This document shows positions 1 through 8,527 of a stretch of 64,000 nucleotides of DNA, one piece after another. Origin of the DNA: Mesorhizobium ciceri WSM4083 (GTDB lineage Bacteria > Pseudomonadota > Alphaproteobacteria > Rhizobiales > Rhizobiaceae). Location of the stretch: positions 1,324,846 through 1,388,845 of the forward strand of contig NZ_KI912610.1 of assembly GCF_000519305.1 (NCBI RefSeq). Reading direction: 5' to 3'. Every line of letters starts with the position of its first letter. Position 1 is the stretch's first letter. The notes under the pieces were generated by a model, which saw only the letters and a program-made list of their open reading frames with translations, was not told the DNA's origin and searched no databases. The translations under genes were made by a program, and so were the position numbers.

Positions 1-1
1 C

Positions 2-853
2 TCGTCGTCCGAGATCATCGTCGAGGCGCTGATCTGCGCGTCGGCCTTCTACATCTTCCTCGTCCACACCTTCACCGCCAAAAACACCTTCGTGAACCCG
101 AGGCTTTTCCTCGACCGCAACTTCGCCGTCGGCATGATCTTCATCTTCATCATCGGCATCACCTATCTGGCCTCGCTGGCCCTGATGACGCCCTATCTGC
201 AGACGCTGATGGGCTATCCGGTGGTGACGGCCGGCATCGTCATGGGGCCGCGCGGTCTCGGCACCATGGCTTGCATGTTCCTGGTCGGCAGGCTGATCGG
301 CAAGGTGGACACGCGCTGGCTGCTGTTGACCGGCCTGCTGGTCACCGCCTGGGCGATGTACGACATGACCGGCTGGACCCCTGATGTGTCGCAATGGACG
401 ATCATCAGCACCGGCTTCATCCAGGGCGCGGGCCTGGGCTTCCTGTTCGTGCCGCTGACCACCATCACCTTCGCCACGCTGGCGCCGGAGCGGCGCGCGG
501 AAGGCACAGGCCTTTACAATCTGTCGCGGAACATCGGCTCCAGCGTCGGCATATCGGTGGTCACCGCGCTGTTGACGGAGAACGTGCAGATCAACCACGC
601 CAACATCGCCACCTATGTGACGCCCTACAACCAGGCGTTCGGCAATCCGGCGATCTTCCAGGCGATGAACCCATACAGCGCCGCCGGGCGTGCCGCGCTC
701 GACGGCGTGGTGACGCTGCAGGCGACGATCATAAGCTATATGAACGACTTCAAGCTGATGATGATCCTGTCGCTTGCCGCCATTCCGCTGGTTCTGTTGC
801 TGCGCAAGCCGGCGACTCCGGCCAAGATCGACCACAGCGCCGTGATGGAGTGA
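2..853 (+). CDS. MFS drug/solute exporter, DHA2 (EmrB-type) family, 3' part only
   Basis: This is the C-terminal part of an inner-membrane major facilitator; the reading frame is open to the window edge, so the real start lies upstream. About 283 residues are visible. They contain several hydrophobic helices, a short glycine-rich segment (GPRGLGTMACMFLVGRLIGK) and the EmrB-like stretch LAPERRAEGTGLYNLSRNIGSSVG, typical of 14-helix proton-coupled exporters. A GTG at 92 begins no domain and is probably internal. EmrB proteins pair with a periplasmic EmrA adaptor, which would lie outside the window. The substrate cannot be read from sequence. A minus-strand terminator follows, so the neighbour is convergent. 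Confidence 0.88.
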   Translation, partial: SSSEIIVEALICASAFYIFLVHTFTAKNTFVNPRLFLDRNFAVGMIFIFIIGITYLASLALMTPYLQTLMGYPVVTAGIVMGPRGLGTMACMFLVGRLIGKVDTRWLLLTGLLVTAWAMYDMTGWTPDVSQWTIISTGFIQGAGLGFLFVPLTTITFATLAPERRAEGTGLYNLSRNIGSSVGISVVTALLTENVQINHANIATYVTPYNQAFGNPAIFQAMNPYSAAGRAALDGVVTLQATIISYMNDFKLMMILSLAAIPLVLLLRKPATPAKIDHSAVME

Positions 854-866
854 CGGGCGACGCGCC

Positions 867-907
867 AAAAAGAAACCGGGGCCCTGTGAGGGACTACAGG
901 ACCCCGG
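867..907 (-). terminator. Rho-independent terminator of the fasciclin gene
   Basis: Two 12-base arms (876-887 and 896-907) form a hairpin with one mismatch and an 8-base loop. On the minus strand it is followed by a T-rich tail (TTTCTTTTT), so it suits the minus-strand fasciclin gene. There is no T tract on the plus-strand side, where the MFS gene ends. Confidence 0.7.
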
Positions 908-1014
908 CCGATACGGCTTCCCAAGAAACGTGGCACCTCGTCATGAGGCGGGAATGGCAGGCCCGAGAAAGCCCCAACGGACCTGCCTTGATCCCCTTTG
1001 CCGGAAGCCGCTCG

Positions 1015-1575
1015 TTACTTCGGCAACAGCACCTTGTTGACGACATGGATGACGCCGTTTGACTGGTTGACGTCGGCGATCGTCACTCGCGCCTCGCCGC
1101 CTGACTCATCCATGATGTAGAGCTTGCCCTTCTTGACTTCGGCGGTCAGCGTGTCACCGGAGACGGTCTTCATCTCGTACTTGCCGCCCATCGCCTTGGC
1201 CTTCTTCATCATTTCGGCGCCCGAAATCTTGCCGGCCACGACATGCGCGGTCAGCACCTTGGTGAGCTTGCCCTTGTTCTCCGGCTTCAGCAGCGTGTCG
1301 ACGGTGCCCTTGGGCAGTTTCGCAAACGCTGCGTTGGTCGGGGCGAAGACTGTGAACGGGCCAGCGCCCTGCAGCGTGTCGACCAGGCCGGCGGCCTTGA
1401 CCGCGGCGACCAGCGTCGTGTGGTCCTTCGAATTGACGGCGTTCTCGACGATGTTCTTGGTGGTGTACATCGGCGCGCCGCCGACATTCGGGTTTTTGGC
1501 ATAGGCGGGCGCGGCAATCGCCGCGCCGGCGACGAGCGCGGAAAAGGCGATGGTCCTGAATGACGGCAAGCGCAT
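1015..1575 (-). CDS. Secreted fasciclin (FAS1) domain protein
   Basis: A 186-residue exported protein with one FAS1 domain, a fold found in extracellular and periplasmic adhesion-like proteins. The start was placed at the ATG at 1575 because GGAGGAAG lies just upstream and because a Sec signal peptide then begins at residue 1, with likely cleavage after AYA at residue 26. The FAS1 domain covers about residues 40-185. It includes the conserved phrases GPFTVFAPTNAAFAKLP and LTAHVVAGKI and ends VIHVVNKVLLP. It is a single-gene unit between two minus-strand terminators. Its role is not known; family members are linked to surface attachment and, in rhizobia, to symbiosis. Confidence 0.9.
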   Translation of the reverse strand: MRLPSFRTIAFSALVAGAAIAAPAYAKNPNVGGAPMYTTKNIVENAVNSKDHTTLVAAVKAAGLVDTLQGAGPFTVFAPTNAAFAKLPKGTVDTLLKPENKGKLTKVLTAHVVAGKISGAEMMKKAKAMGGKYEMKTVSGDTLTAEVKKGKLYIMDESGGEARVTIADVNQSNGVIHVVNKVLLPK

Positions 1576-1700
1576 ATGGTCTTCCTCCGGGTGAGGGCTG
1601 ATCGGAATTGATAGCCTTTGGAAACGCACAGGCAGTCACGCCGCCGGCCGGGCGCAAGTTTCGCCGATCACGGGAACGTGATGCCGTAGCTGCTTGAACG

Positions 1701-1727
1701 AAAAAGCCCCGCGCGAGGCGGGGCTTT
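1701..1727 (-). terminator. Rho-independent terminator of yidC
   Basis: Perfect 10-bp stem, AAAGCCCCGC (1703-1712) with GCGGGGCTTT (1718-1727), and a 5-base loop. Read on the minus strand it ends in TTTTT. It lies 26 bases beyond the yidC stop and separates the rpmH-rnpA-yidC unit from the fasciclin gene. Confidence 0.9.
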
Positions 1728-1753
1728 GAAGACTGGAGAAAGCGCTGCGCCTT

Positions 1754-3565
1754 CTATTCGGCCGGTGATGGTTTCTTTCGGAACAGCGCGATCAGATTGT
1801 CCCAGAGCTCGATCTTGGCGCCCTGGCGCTTCATGATGATGCCCTGCTGGAGGATCGACAGCGTGTTGTTCCAGGCCCAGTAGATGACCAGGCCGGCCGG
1901 GAAACCCGCCATCATGAAGGTGAAGATGACAGGCATCCAGGTGAAGATCGCAGCCTGCGTCGGATCCGGCGGCGTCGGGTTCATGCGCATCTGCAGGAAC
2001 ATGGTGACGCCCATGATCAGCGGCCAGACGCCGATCATCAGCATGTGCGGCAGGGTGACCGGGATCAGGCCGAACAGGTTGAACAGCGACGTCGGATCGG
2101 GCGCGGCCAGATCCTGGATCCAGCCGAAGAACGGCGCGTGCCGCATCTCGATGGTGATGTAGAGCACCTTGTAGAGCGAGAAGAAGACCGGGATCTGCAG
2201 CGCCACCGGCCAGCAGCCGGCAAGCGGGTTGATCTTCTCGGTCTTGTACAGCTCCATCATCGCCTGCTGCTGCTTCATCTTGTCGTCCGCGTATTTCTCG
2301 CGGATCTCGAGCATTTTCGGCTGCACCTTCTTCATGTTCGCCATCGACGCGTAGGATTTGTTGGCGAGCGGGTAGAAGATGGCCTTGACGATGACGGTGG
2401 TGGCGAGGATCGCCAGGCCGAAATTGCCGAAGAATTTGTACAGCGTGTCGATCAGCCAGAACATCGGCTTGGTGATGAAGTGGAACCAGCCCCAGTCGAT
2501 CAAAAGGTCGAACCGCTTGATATGACGATCTTCCGCATAGGCGTTGATCTTGCCGACTTCCTTGGCGCCGGCGAAGATTTCGCTCTCAACCGTCGCCGAC
2601 TGACCGGCATCGACGGTGATCGGATCGGTGAGGAAATCGGACTGGTAGCGATGGCGGCCGTCCTCGAAATAGGCGTAGCGCGGCTGGAACGGCTGCTTCT
2701 CGGTCGGCACCAGCGTCACCGCCCAGTATTTGTCGGTGATGCCGAGCCAGCCGTCGGTCGACTTGCCCGGCGTGAACTGCTTGTCCTTCTCGATGGACGC
2801 GTATTTGTGCTCCTGCAGGCCTTCCGTGCCGGTGAAGCCGATCAGGCCCTCATGCAGCACATAGGTGCTGGCGACGAGCGGCTTGTCGAAGCGGGTGACG
2901 CGGCCGTAATTGGACAGCGACACAGCGGCCGTGCCCGCATTCTGCACCGTGTCGGACACCGTGAACATGTAGTTGGTGTCGACGGAAAAGGTGCGCTTGA
3001 AGGTCAGGCCCTTGTCGTTCGAATAGGTCAGCGTGACCGGGGTCGTCGGCGTCAGCGTCGCATTGCCGTCGACGGCCCACACAGTCTCGGGACCGGGCAC
3101 CGCGCCGGTCTTGTCGTTGCCGACGAAGCCGATCTCGGCATAGTAGCCATTGGGCAGTGCCGCCGGGTTGAGCAGGCTGATCTCGGGCGAGTTCTTGTCG
3201 ACCGTCTCGGTGTAGTGCTTGAGCTTGAGGTCGTCGAGACGGGCGCCGGTCAGGTTGATCGAACCCTCGAGGCTCGGCGTGTCGATCCTGGCGCGCGTGG
3301 TGGTGGCGAGCGCCTGTTCGCGGCCGGCCGGCGTCACGACGTCTGTTCCCGGTGCGTTGGGAACGGCGCCAGGGGCGGCGGGCGTTCCGGTGTCGGTACC
3401 GGGATTGGTGCCGGCGGCCTTCTTCTGCTCCTCGACGCGCTGCTGTTCGACGCGGGCCGCTTCGCGCTGGGCTTCGCTGCGCGGCAACACGTAAAAATAT
3501 TGCCATACCGCCAGGATCAGCACCGACAGCGCGATGGTGATGAAGAAGTTCCGGTTGTTTTCCAT
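1754..3565 (-). CDS. yidC: Membrane protein insertase YidC
   Basis: 603 residues, full length for a Gram-negative YidC. It inserts proteins into the inner membrane alone or with SecYEG. An N-terminal membrane anchor (residues 5-25, FFITIALSVLILAVWQYFYV) is followed by a Pro/Gly/Thr-rich linker, a large periplasmic beta domain (about 90-350) and the conserved Oxa1-type core from about 370 to the C terminus, including NPLAGCWPVALQIPVFFSLY. In the groove helix the sequence is VIVKAIFYPL, so the usual arginine of enteric YidC is a lysine. The gene starts 14 bases after the rnpA stop; no yidD lies between them. It probably belongs to the rpmH-rnpA transcript. Confidence 0.98.
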   Translation of the reverse strand: MENNRNFFITIALSVLILAVWQYFYVLPRSEAQREAARVEQQRVEEQKKAAGTNPGTDTGTPAAPGAVPNAPGTDVVTPAGREQALATTTRARIDTPSLEGSINLTGARLDDLKLKHYTETVDKNSPEISLLNPAALPNGYYAEIGFVGNDKTGAVPGPETVWAVDGNATLTPTTPVTLTYSNDKGLTFKRTFSVDTNYMFTVSDTVQNAGTAAVSLSNYGRVTRFDKPLVASTYVLHEGLIGFTGTEGLQEHKYASIEKDKQFTPGKSTDGWLGITDKYWAVTLVPTEKQPFQPRYAYFEDGRHRYQSDFLTDPITVDAGQSATVESEIFAGAKEVGKINAYAEDRHIKRFDLLIDWGWFHFITKPMFWLIDTLYKFFGNFGLAILATTVIVKAIFYPLANKSYASMANMKKVQPKMLEIREKYADDKMKQQQAMMELYKTEKINPLAGCWPVALQIPVFFSLYKVLYITIEMRHAPFFGWIQDLAAPDPTSLFNLFGLIPVTLPHMLMIGVWPLIMGVTMFLQMRMNPTPPDPTQAAIFTWMPVIFTFMMAGFPAGLVIYWAWNNTLSILQQGIIMKRQGAKIELWDNLIALFRKKPSPAE

Positions 3566-3579
3566 CGAAAGCCCTTGGC

Positions 3580-3933
3580 CTATCGTGTTCCGCGCAGTCG
3601 GCGGGAGAGTTCGGCCTTCAACTGGCCGAACGGAGTGGTAAGCACGTCTTCGCGCCCGACGATGACATAGTCATTGCCAGGCGCCATGTCACTTGCCGCA
3701 TGCGTACGGACGGCTTCTCGCAGCCGCCGCCGGACGCGGTTGCGGACAACCGCATTGCCGACCTTCTTGGTGACGGTGTAGCCGACGCGCGGCGACAGGC
3801 CGTCGCCGCGGTCGAGAACTTCAACGAGAAAAAGCCGCCCGCGTCGCTTTTCACCACGACGGACGGCCAGGAATTCCGCGCGCTTCAGAAGCCGCTTGGG
3901 ATTTGGTCCCACTGGCTTGCCGGTTGCGGGCAA
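3580..3933 (-). CDS. rnpA: Ribonuclease P protein component
   Basis: The protein subunit of RNase P, which helps the catalytic RNA trim 5' leaders from pre-tRNAs. The core LKRAEFLAVRRGEKRRG...RVGYTVTKKVGNAVVRNRVRRRLREAVR carries the RNR signature. A longer open frame reaches ATG 4029, but that would run through most of rpmH. I therefore place the start at the TTG at 3933, giving 117 residues, the usual family size, with GGAAGA upstream. GTG 3912 is an alternative. The gene follows rpmH and precedes yidC, the standard order. Confidence 0.9.
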   Translation of the reverse strand: MPATGKPVGPNPKRLLKRAEFLAVRRGEKRRGRLFLVEVLDRGDGLSPRVGYTVTKKVGNAVVRNRVRRRLREAVRTHAASDMAPGNDYVIVGREDVLTTPFGQLKAELSRRLRGTR

Positions 3934-3949
3934 CGATCTCGTCTTCCGT

Positions 3950-4084
3950 TCAGGCGCTGAGCCGCTTGCGGCCGCGGTTGCGGCGAGCTGCGACGACGCC
4001 GCGACCACCCTTGGTGGCCATGCGGGCACGAAAGCCGTGCCGACGTTTGCGGACGAGTTTAGACGGTTGGTAGGTACGCTTCAT
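3950..4084 (-). CDS. rpmH: 50S ribosomal protein L34
   Basis: A 44-residue, very basic ribosomal protein. It starts MKRTYQPSKLVRKRRHGFRA, the almost invariant L34 N terminus, and ends RNRGRKRLSA. The ATG is at 4084-4082 and the TGA at 3952-3950, so it ends about 17 bases before the chosen rnpA start. rpmH followed by rnpA is one of the most conserved bacterial gene pairs. The 278 bases upstream, up to the divergent kinase gene, hold no other gene and should contain both promoters. Confidence 0.97.
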   Translation of the reverse strand: MKRTYQPSKLVRKRRHGFRARMATKGGRGVVAARRNRGRKRLSA

Positions 4085-4362
4085 TTGTTTTAATACCGCG
4101 GGGTGCGGCCCTTCTTGATTCTGTCACTGTGTAACAGGAGCTTTGCCGGGCCGGCTTTGGCGCGATCGAAACCGCGCCGGGACGAATGGCCCGAGCGTGT
4201 GCGGGCTTATAGAAAGAAGGCTTTTGGAAGTCAATCCGGAGTCGTCGGGCGCAATCCGGCTCCGTTCAGGCCGGTTTATGTTTGCGACCAAGGATGAAAT
4301 TGGCAAAAAAGCCGTAATCGCCTAATCTGCGTTGATCAAGTGATCGTGAAGACATTAGCCGC

Positions 4363-5865
4363 ATGAGCGAAACCATACAGGCACAGGAAGGGATCGGCAC
4401 GGCGGGGGCCACCGAGGCGCCAGCCGCCGTGCGCACGGTGCCGCTGTCGCGCGGCCTGTCGACCAAGCTGCTGCTGCTGACCATCGTCTTCGTGCTGTTG
4501 GCCGAAGTGCTGATCTTCCTGCCCTGGATCGCCAGCTATCGGCTGAACTGGCTGAAGGAGCGGCTGAGCACGGCGGCGGCGGTGTCGATCGTGCTGGTGC
4601 AAGGTGAATCCACCTCGCTGTCGCGCACGGCCCAGAACGACGTGCTGATGGCGATCGGCGCCAAGGCGATCGCGGTGCGCGACGGCGGCGTCTCGCGGCT
4701 GCTGGTGGTGGCCGAAATGCCGCCGAAGGTCGACGAGCACATCGATATCGCCTCGATCGGCATGATCAAGGGCATGACCGGTGCGCTCGACACGCTGTTT
4801 TTCGGCGGCGACCGGATGCTGCGCGTCTTCGGTCCGGTCGGCGACTCGGACAAGGAGTTCGAACTGATCATGCCGGACAACAGCCTGCGCAATGCGATGC
4901 TGCGCTATTCGCGCAACGTCGCCTTCGTCTCGCTGCTGATCTCGCTGTTCACCGCCATGCTGGTCTATGCCGCCATCGACCTGATCATGATCGGGCCGAT
5001 CCGGACGATGACGCGCTCGATGCTGTCCTTCTCCGAGGCGCCCGACGATCCCGGACGCATCATCCATCCGGCTGCCCGCGCCGACGAGATCGGCGTTGCC
5101 GAGCGCGAGTTGTCGCAGATGCAGGAGCGGCTGCAAAAAATGCTTTCCGAGCAGAAGCATCTTGCCGACCTCGGCCTTGCCGTCTCCAAGATCAACCATG
5201 ACATGCGCAACATCCTGGCCTCGGCGCAGTTGATGTCCGACCGTCTGCGCCAGGTCAAGGACCCGACCGTGCAGGCCTTCGCGCCGAAACTGCTGCGCGC
5301 GCTCGACCGCGCCGTGTCCTATTCCGAAGGCGTGCTCCACTACGGCCGCACCCAGGAGCCGCCGCCGGCGCGCCGACGCTTGAGGCTGCGGCAGTTGGTC
5401 GAGGACGTGCACGGCCTGCTCGACATCGAGCAAGGCATCGAGTTCGTCAATTCGGTCGAGCCGGCATTCGAGATCGACGCCGATTCCGACCAGCTGTTCC
5501 GCGTGCTCACCAATCTGTGCCGGAATTCCGTGCAGGCGATGGCGGCAGACAGCGAAAGCGCCCTGGTGCGCCGCCTGGCGGTGTCGGCCGTGCGCCTGGG
5601 CAGCGTCAGCCGCATTGCCGTCAGCGACACCGGACCCGGCCTGCCGCCCAAGGCGCGCGAAAATCTGTTCGCGGCCTTTCGTGGCTCGGCCCGCAGCGGC
5701 GGCACCGGCCTTGGCCTGGCGATCGCGCACGAACTGATCCGCGCGCATGGCGGCACCGTGGAGCTGGTCGAGAGCATTGGCGGGCGCACCACATTCGCCG
5801 TCACCATCCCCGACCAGCCGGTCCGGCTCGATCAGGCGCGCAATGGCCTGCGCCGCCCCGCCTGA
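4363..5865 (+). CDS. Orphan membrane sensor histidine kinase
   Basis: A 500-residue inner-membrane histidine kinase. Membrane segments at about residues 34-56 and 185-210 flank a periplasmic sensing region of about 125 residues of no recognised type. A short HAMP-like linker follows, then an H-box with KINHDMRN (His279 as likely phosphate acceptor), an N-box (NLCRNSVQAM), G1 (DTGPGLPP) and G2 (GGTGLGLAIAHELI) of the HATPase domain. No response regulator is adjacent on either side, so the partner is elsewhere. It is divergent from rpmH. The signal is unknown. Confidence 0.93.
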   Translation: MSETIQAQEGIGTAGATEAPAAVRTVPLSRGLSTKLLLLTIVFVLLAEVLIFLPWIASYRLNWLKERLSTAAAVSIVLVQGESTSLSRTAQNDVLMAIGAKAIAVRDGGVSRLLVVAEMPPKVDEHIDIASIGMIKGMTGALDTLFFGGDRMLRVFGPVGDSDKEFELIMPDNSLRNAMLRYSRNVAFVSLLISLFTAMLVYAAIDLIMIGPIRTMTRSMLSFSEAPDDPGRIIHPAARADEIGVAERELSQMQERLQKMLSEQKHLADLGLAVSKINHDMRNILASAQLMSDRLRQVKDPTVQAFAPKLLRALDRAVSYSEGVLHYGRTQEPPPARRRLRLRQLVEDVHGLLDIEQGIEFVNSVEPAFEIDADSDQLFRVLTNLCRNSVQAMAADSESALVRRLAVSAVRLGSVSRIAVSDTGPGLPPKARENLFAAFRGSARSGGTGLGLAIAHELIRAHGGTVELVESIGGRTTFAVTIPDQPVRLDQARNGLRRPA

Positions 5866-6118
5866 CGGTTTAGAGCGCTGGGTCGCCCGGCCCTCTTGTC
5901 TTCTGGCCCGATGCTTCTTCCAATGAGCAGGAACCGGCTCAACTTCGGACCGTTGCCATCTGCCGGAATCCCAGCCTTCATCACCAACCAAGGCACTTGT
6001 GACAAAACTTTTGCCGGATCGGCTTGCTTTTCCGAAATTCAGTCGCTAGGGAACACGTCTCGTCGCGACCGGTCGTTTACAATCGGATTGCGGGGTCATG
6101 GAAAGCATGGCCTGTTGC

Positions 6119-6195
6119 GCGCCCGTAGCTCAGCTGGATAGAGCACCAGACTACGAATCTGGGGGTCAGGAGTTCGAATCTCTTCGGGCGCGCCA
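6119..6195 (+). tRNA. tRNA-Arg (anticodon ACG)
   Basis: A complete 77-base cloverleaf with encoded CCA (6193-6195). Acceptor arms GCGCCCG (6119-6125) and CGGGCGC (6185-6191) pair fully. The anticodon stem CCAGA/TCTGG encloses loop CTACGAA with anticodon ACG at 6153-6155, and the T loop is TTCGAAT. ACG reads CGN arginine codons after wobble inosine. No duplicated 3' end of the tRNA and no integrase were found nearby, so there is no sign of island insertion here. Confidence 0.97.
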
Positions 6196-6394
6196 AATTG
6201 TAGTGCACATTCCAAACCGCGCTATCTGTTGCCGACGGCATATAGCCGCAAACGCGACCAGCCTTCTCTGACGCCAGGATTCAAACTCCAGCAATCGATG
6301 TCCGCTTCGGCGTACTTCTGAGACATTTAGCTGTTGCCGGGCGATCTGGATGCTGTGCTAACGTATCGTCGAATTCACCGCACGTCGCATTGCA

Positions 6395-6994
6395 ATGTTC
6401 GTAGTCAGAAGTGCTCGGCCTGGGGACATCGAAGGGGCCGTCACTGCCCTGGGCGAAGCTTTCGCCCAAGACCCCTTGATGTTGTATCTCTTTCGCGAAA
6501 ACCCAAATGGCGTCCGCGCCGGGGCGACGGAGTTTTTCTCTATGCTGCTCAGAGCCAGGATCGCGCTCGGGATGCCCGCATATGTGCTGCAGCAAGCCGA
6601 CGGCGTGCTGGGCGCTGCAATGGGATACGACACCTCGCGCCCGGTCTGGCCTGCGGCGCTCGCCAGCGAATGGCGCCAGTTCGAACTCGGCGTGCCCGGC
6701 TTTGCTGCGCACCTCGCGGCCTACGAGAAAATCTGCGAGGCTCATCAGCCAAACGAAGATCATTATTATCTCGGCGTGATCGGCGTACATCCGTCCCTTC
6801 AGGGCAAGGGCGCAGGGAAGGCCCTGCTCGATGCCTTTTGCGCGCGCTCCCACGCAGATCCACAATCACGCGGTGTCTATCTGGACACCTGCAATCCAGG
6901 CAGCCTCCAATTCTACCACAATAACGGGTTCGAACTCCGAGGCGATGGCAACCTCGATGCAACGCCCTTGTGGTGCGTCTACAAGCGGACGTGA
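6395..6994 (+). CDS. GNAT family N-acetyltransferase
   Basis: A 199-residue acyltransferase of the GCN5-related fold, which moves an acetyl group from acetyl-CoA to an amine. The acetyl-CoA binding motif is seen at about residues 125-147 (YYLGVIGVHPSLQGKGAGKA), followed by the C-terminal beta strands VYLDTCNPGSLQFYHNNGFEL. The start MFVVRSARPGDIEGAV is the usual N-terminal strand and helix. It stands alone downstream of the tRNA. The acceptor substrate cannot be told from sequence. Confidence 0.9.
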   Translation: MFVVRSARPGDIEGAVTALGEAFAQDPLMLYLFRENPNGVRAGATEFFSMLLRARIALGMPAYVLQQADGVLGAAMGYDTSRPVWPAALASEWRQFELGVPGFAAHLAAYEKICEAHQPNEDHYYLGVIGVHPSLQGKGAGKALLDAFCARSHADPQSRGVYLDTCNPGSLQFYHNNGFELRGDGNLDATPLWCVYKRT

Positions 6995-7365
6995 CGGGCA
7001 GCGACGCGCGCTTCGAGATGCCCGACGGCCGCTGACGACAGGGCTCAGGCCCGGCGTGTCCGGCGGGATTCCAGAGCTGAGACAATCACATAATAGTTCC
7101 CAGTTTGACCTCGTCAGGCGCAACACTCAAACAATTGAGACATTGGTACTTTTTACAGTAACAGCTTCGGCGCCGGATTCAGCCGGTTCCGGCAGAGCGA
7201 ACGTTCCTTTGAGGCCCATCGCAGCCTGGCGCACACGCGACCGGGAGGAACTACCGGGAGGAACTAAAGCCTGTTCCCATGTCTCCCAAGAGGGGCGCGT
7301 GTTGGAAACGTGCACTTGATCGCGTCATCCGAATCCGCGACAAGCGGAAGTCAGTGGAGCCTGAT
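6995..7365. other. Intergenic stretch without a recognisable gene
   Basis: Between the GNAT gene and the SDR gene there are about 370 bases with no supported coding region. It is AT-richer around 7085-7165 than its surroundings. It contains a perfect 13-bp tandem duplication at 7242-7267. An ATG at 7279 is in frame with the SDR but has no well-placed ribosome binding site and adds residues unlike the family. Confidence 0.5.
7242..7267. repeat. 13-bp perfect tandem duplication
   Basis: CCGGGAGGAACTA occurs twice head to tail (7242-7254, 7255-7267). Each unit contains a GGAGG ribosome-binding-like core, yet no start codon sits at the right distance after it. It is probably a slippage product. 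Confidence 0.85.
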
Positions 7366-8130
7366 TTGATCGTTCCCTCTACCAGCATCCGGCGCGCACT
7401 TATCACCGGGGCCGGTGCGGCCGACGGTATCGGCTTTGCCATTGCCCGGCAGCTCGGCCATGCCGGCCATGCCGTTTTTCTCACCGGTGCCAGTGCGCGT
7501 GTGCTCGATCGCGCCGTTGAGCTCCGCGCCGAAGGCATCGATGCCAAGGCGGTGGTCGCCGATCTCACCATCGCTGACGATGTCGCGCGACTGCAGGCCG
7601 ATGTCGGCGCGGTCGATATCCTGGTCAACAATGCCGGCATGGGCTCGCTGGCATCGCCATCGGTCGACAAGGCGTTTCTCGCCACGACCGAGGCCGACTG
7701 GGATCAGGGGATCGACGTCAGCCTGAAGACCGCATTCCTCGTCACGAAGGCGTTTCTGCCCGCGATGGTCGAAGCGGGCTATGGGCGCATCGTGAATGTG
7801 GCGTCGGTGACCGGGCCGCTGGTGTCTTTCGAGGGCACGGCAGCCTATTCCGCCGCCAAGGCCGGCATGGTCGGCCTGACGCGGACGCTGGCGCTCGAAG
7901 TGGCGAAAAGCGGCGTAACAGTCAATGCCGTGGCTCCCGGCTGGATCGAAACGGGGTCATCGAGCGAGATGGAGCGGCAAGCCGCCCTGAATACGCCGCC
8001 GGCGCGGGCCGGGCGGCCGGATGAGGTAGCCGCCGCGGTGGTGTTCCTGGCATCGGAAGGTGCCAGCTATGTCAATGGCGCGCTGCTGGTGGTCGACGGC
8101 GGCAACAGCCTTCAAGAGCGCAAGGGCTGA
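7366..8130 (+). CDS. Short-chain dehydrogenase/reductase
   Basis: A classical SDR of about 254 residues, an NAD(P)-dependent oxidoreductase. It shows the nucleotide-binding motif ALITGAGAADGIGFAIA, the NNAG motif (ILVNNAGMG), the catalytic Ser in NVASVTG, and YSAAK with the Tyr-Lys pair. The C terminus VNGALLVVDGG is typical. I chose TTG 7366 because GGAG lies 6 bases before it and the protein then begins about ten residues before the Rossmann motif, as usual. ATG 7279 and GTG 7354 are in-frame alternatives. Substrate unknown; many relatives reduce 3-oxoacyl or sugar/polyol carbonyls. Confidence 0.9.
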   Translation: MIVPSTSIRRALITGAGAADGIGFAIARQLGHAGHAVFLTGASARVLDRAVELRAEGIDAKAVVADLTIADDVARLQADVGAVDILVNNAGMGSLASPSVDKAFLATTEADWDQGIDVSLKTAFLVTKAFLPAMVEAGYGRIVNVASVTGPLVSFEGTAAYSAAKAGMVGLTRTLALEVAKSGVTVNAVAPGWIETGSSSEMERQAALNTPPARAGRPDEVAAAVVFLASEGASYVNGALLVVDGGNSLQERKG

Positions 8131-8194
8131 AGGCTCAAAGGCGCTTGTCGTCATGGTCGGTCGGCGGGCAGGCCTCGCGCAAGTTCCTCGCCCC

Positions 8195-8340
8195 TCAGGA
8201 CGCTTTGGCTAGGAAATTCCGATAATTCGAATTGGCCTGCAGCAGGCGCAGCACGTTGTCTCGCGAGCCCCGCACATGGGCGCGTGCCGGCGTTGCGCAG
8301 TCGCCATTTCCGCGCTTTGGCCTGTTGTCGTCCCATTTGG
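8195..8340 (-). pseudogene. Remnant of a GntR/FCD-type regulator C terminus
   Basis: On the minus strand the phrase ARAHVRGSRDNVLRLL, ending NYRNFLAKAS and a stop, resembles the last helices of FCD-domain GntR regulators. Going upstream, WDDNRPK and an EMATA..RNAG segment that would precede it fall into different frames, as expected of a decayed gene with several indels. Further upstream (about 8340-8480) nothing is recognisable. It lies directly beside an intact GntR gene. The assignment rests on short motifs read by eye and is tentative. Confidence 0.35.
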
Positions 8341-8527
8341 AGTGGTGGCCGGTCTGACTTGCCACGCCCAACGCGGCACCGCCCCAAAGACTCGCCCGGC
8401 CCGAAATAGATCGTGCCGGTGGTGCACTGCACCAGTATTGGCTTCTGAACGGCGCCACCGGGTATTGACGATGAAATAAAATACGGATTTGATGATACGT
8501 GGATACAAAAATACTTTTAGGTGCCCC

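Noticed and set aside
3566..3579. Expected yidD between rnpA and yidC
   Set aside because: Only 14 bases separate the two genes, so yidD is not here.
2045..3670. Long plus-strand open frame opposite yidC
   Set aside because: It is an antisense shadow caused by high GC and codon bias; the translated product is rich in Arg, Asp, His and Gly without any domain, while yidC on the other strand is unmistakable.
4336..5991. 551-residue minus-strand frame opposite the histidine kinase
   Set aside because: Composition (His/Gln/Arg-rich) and lack of domains show it is a shadow of the kinase gene.
6119..6195. tRNA-Arg as possible genomic-island attachment site
   Set aside because: No integrase gene and no direct repeat of the tRNA 3' end were seen in the following sequence.
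7279..7365. N-terminal extension of the SDR from ATG 7279
   Set aside because: The GGAGG is about 16 bases from this ATG and the extra 29 residues do not look like SDR sequence; TTG 7366 fits better. Still possible.
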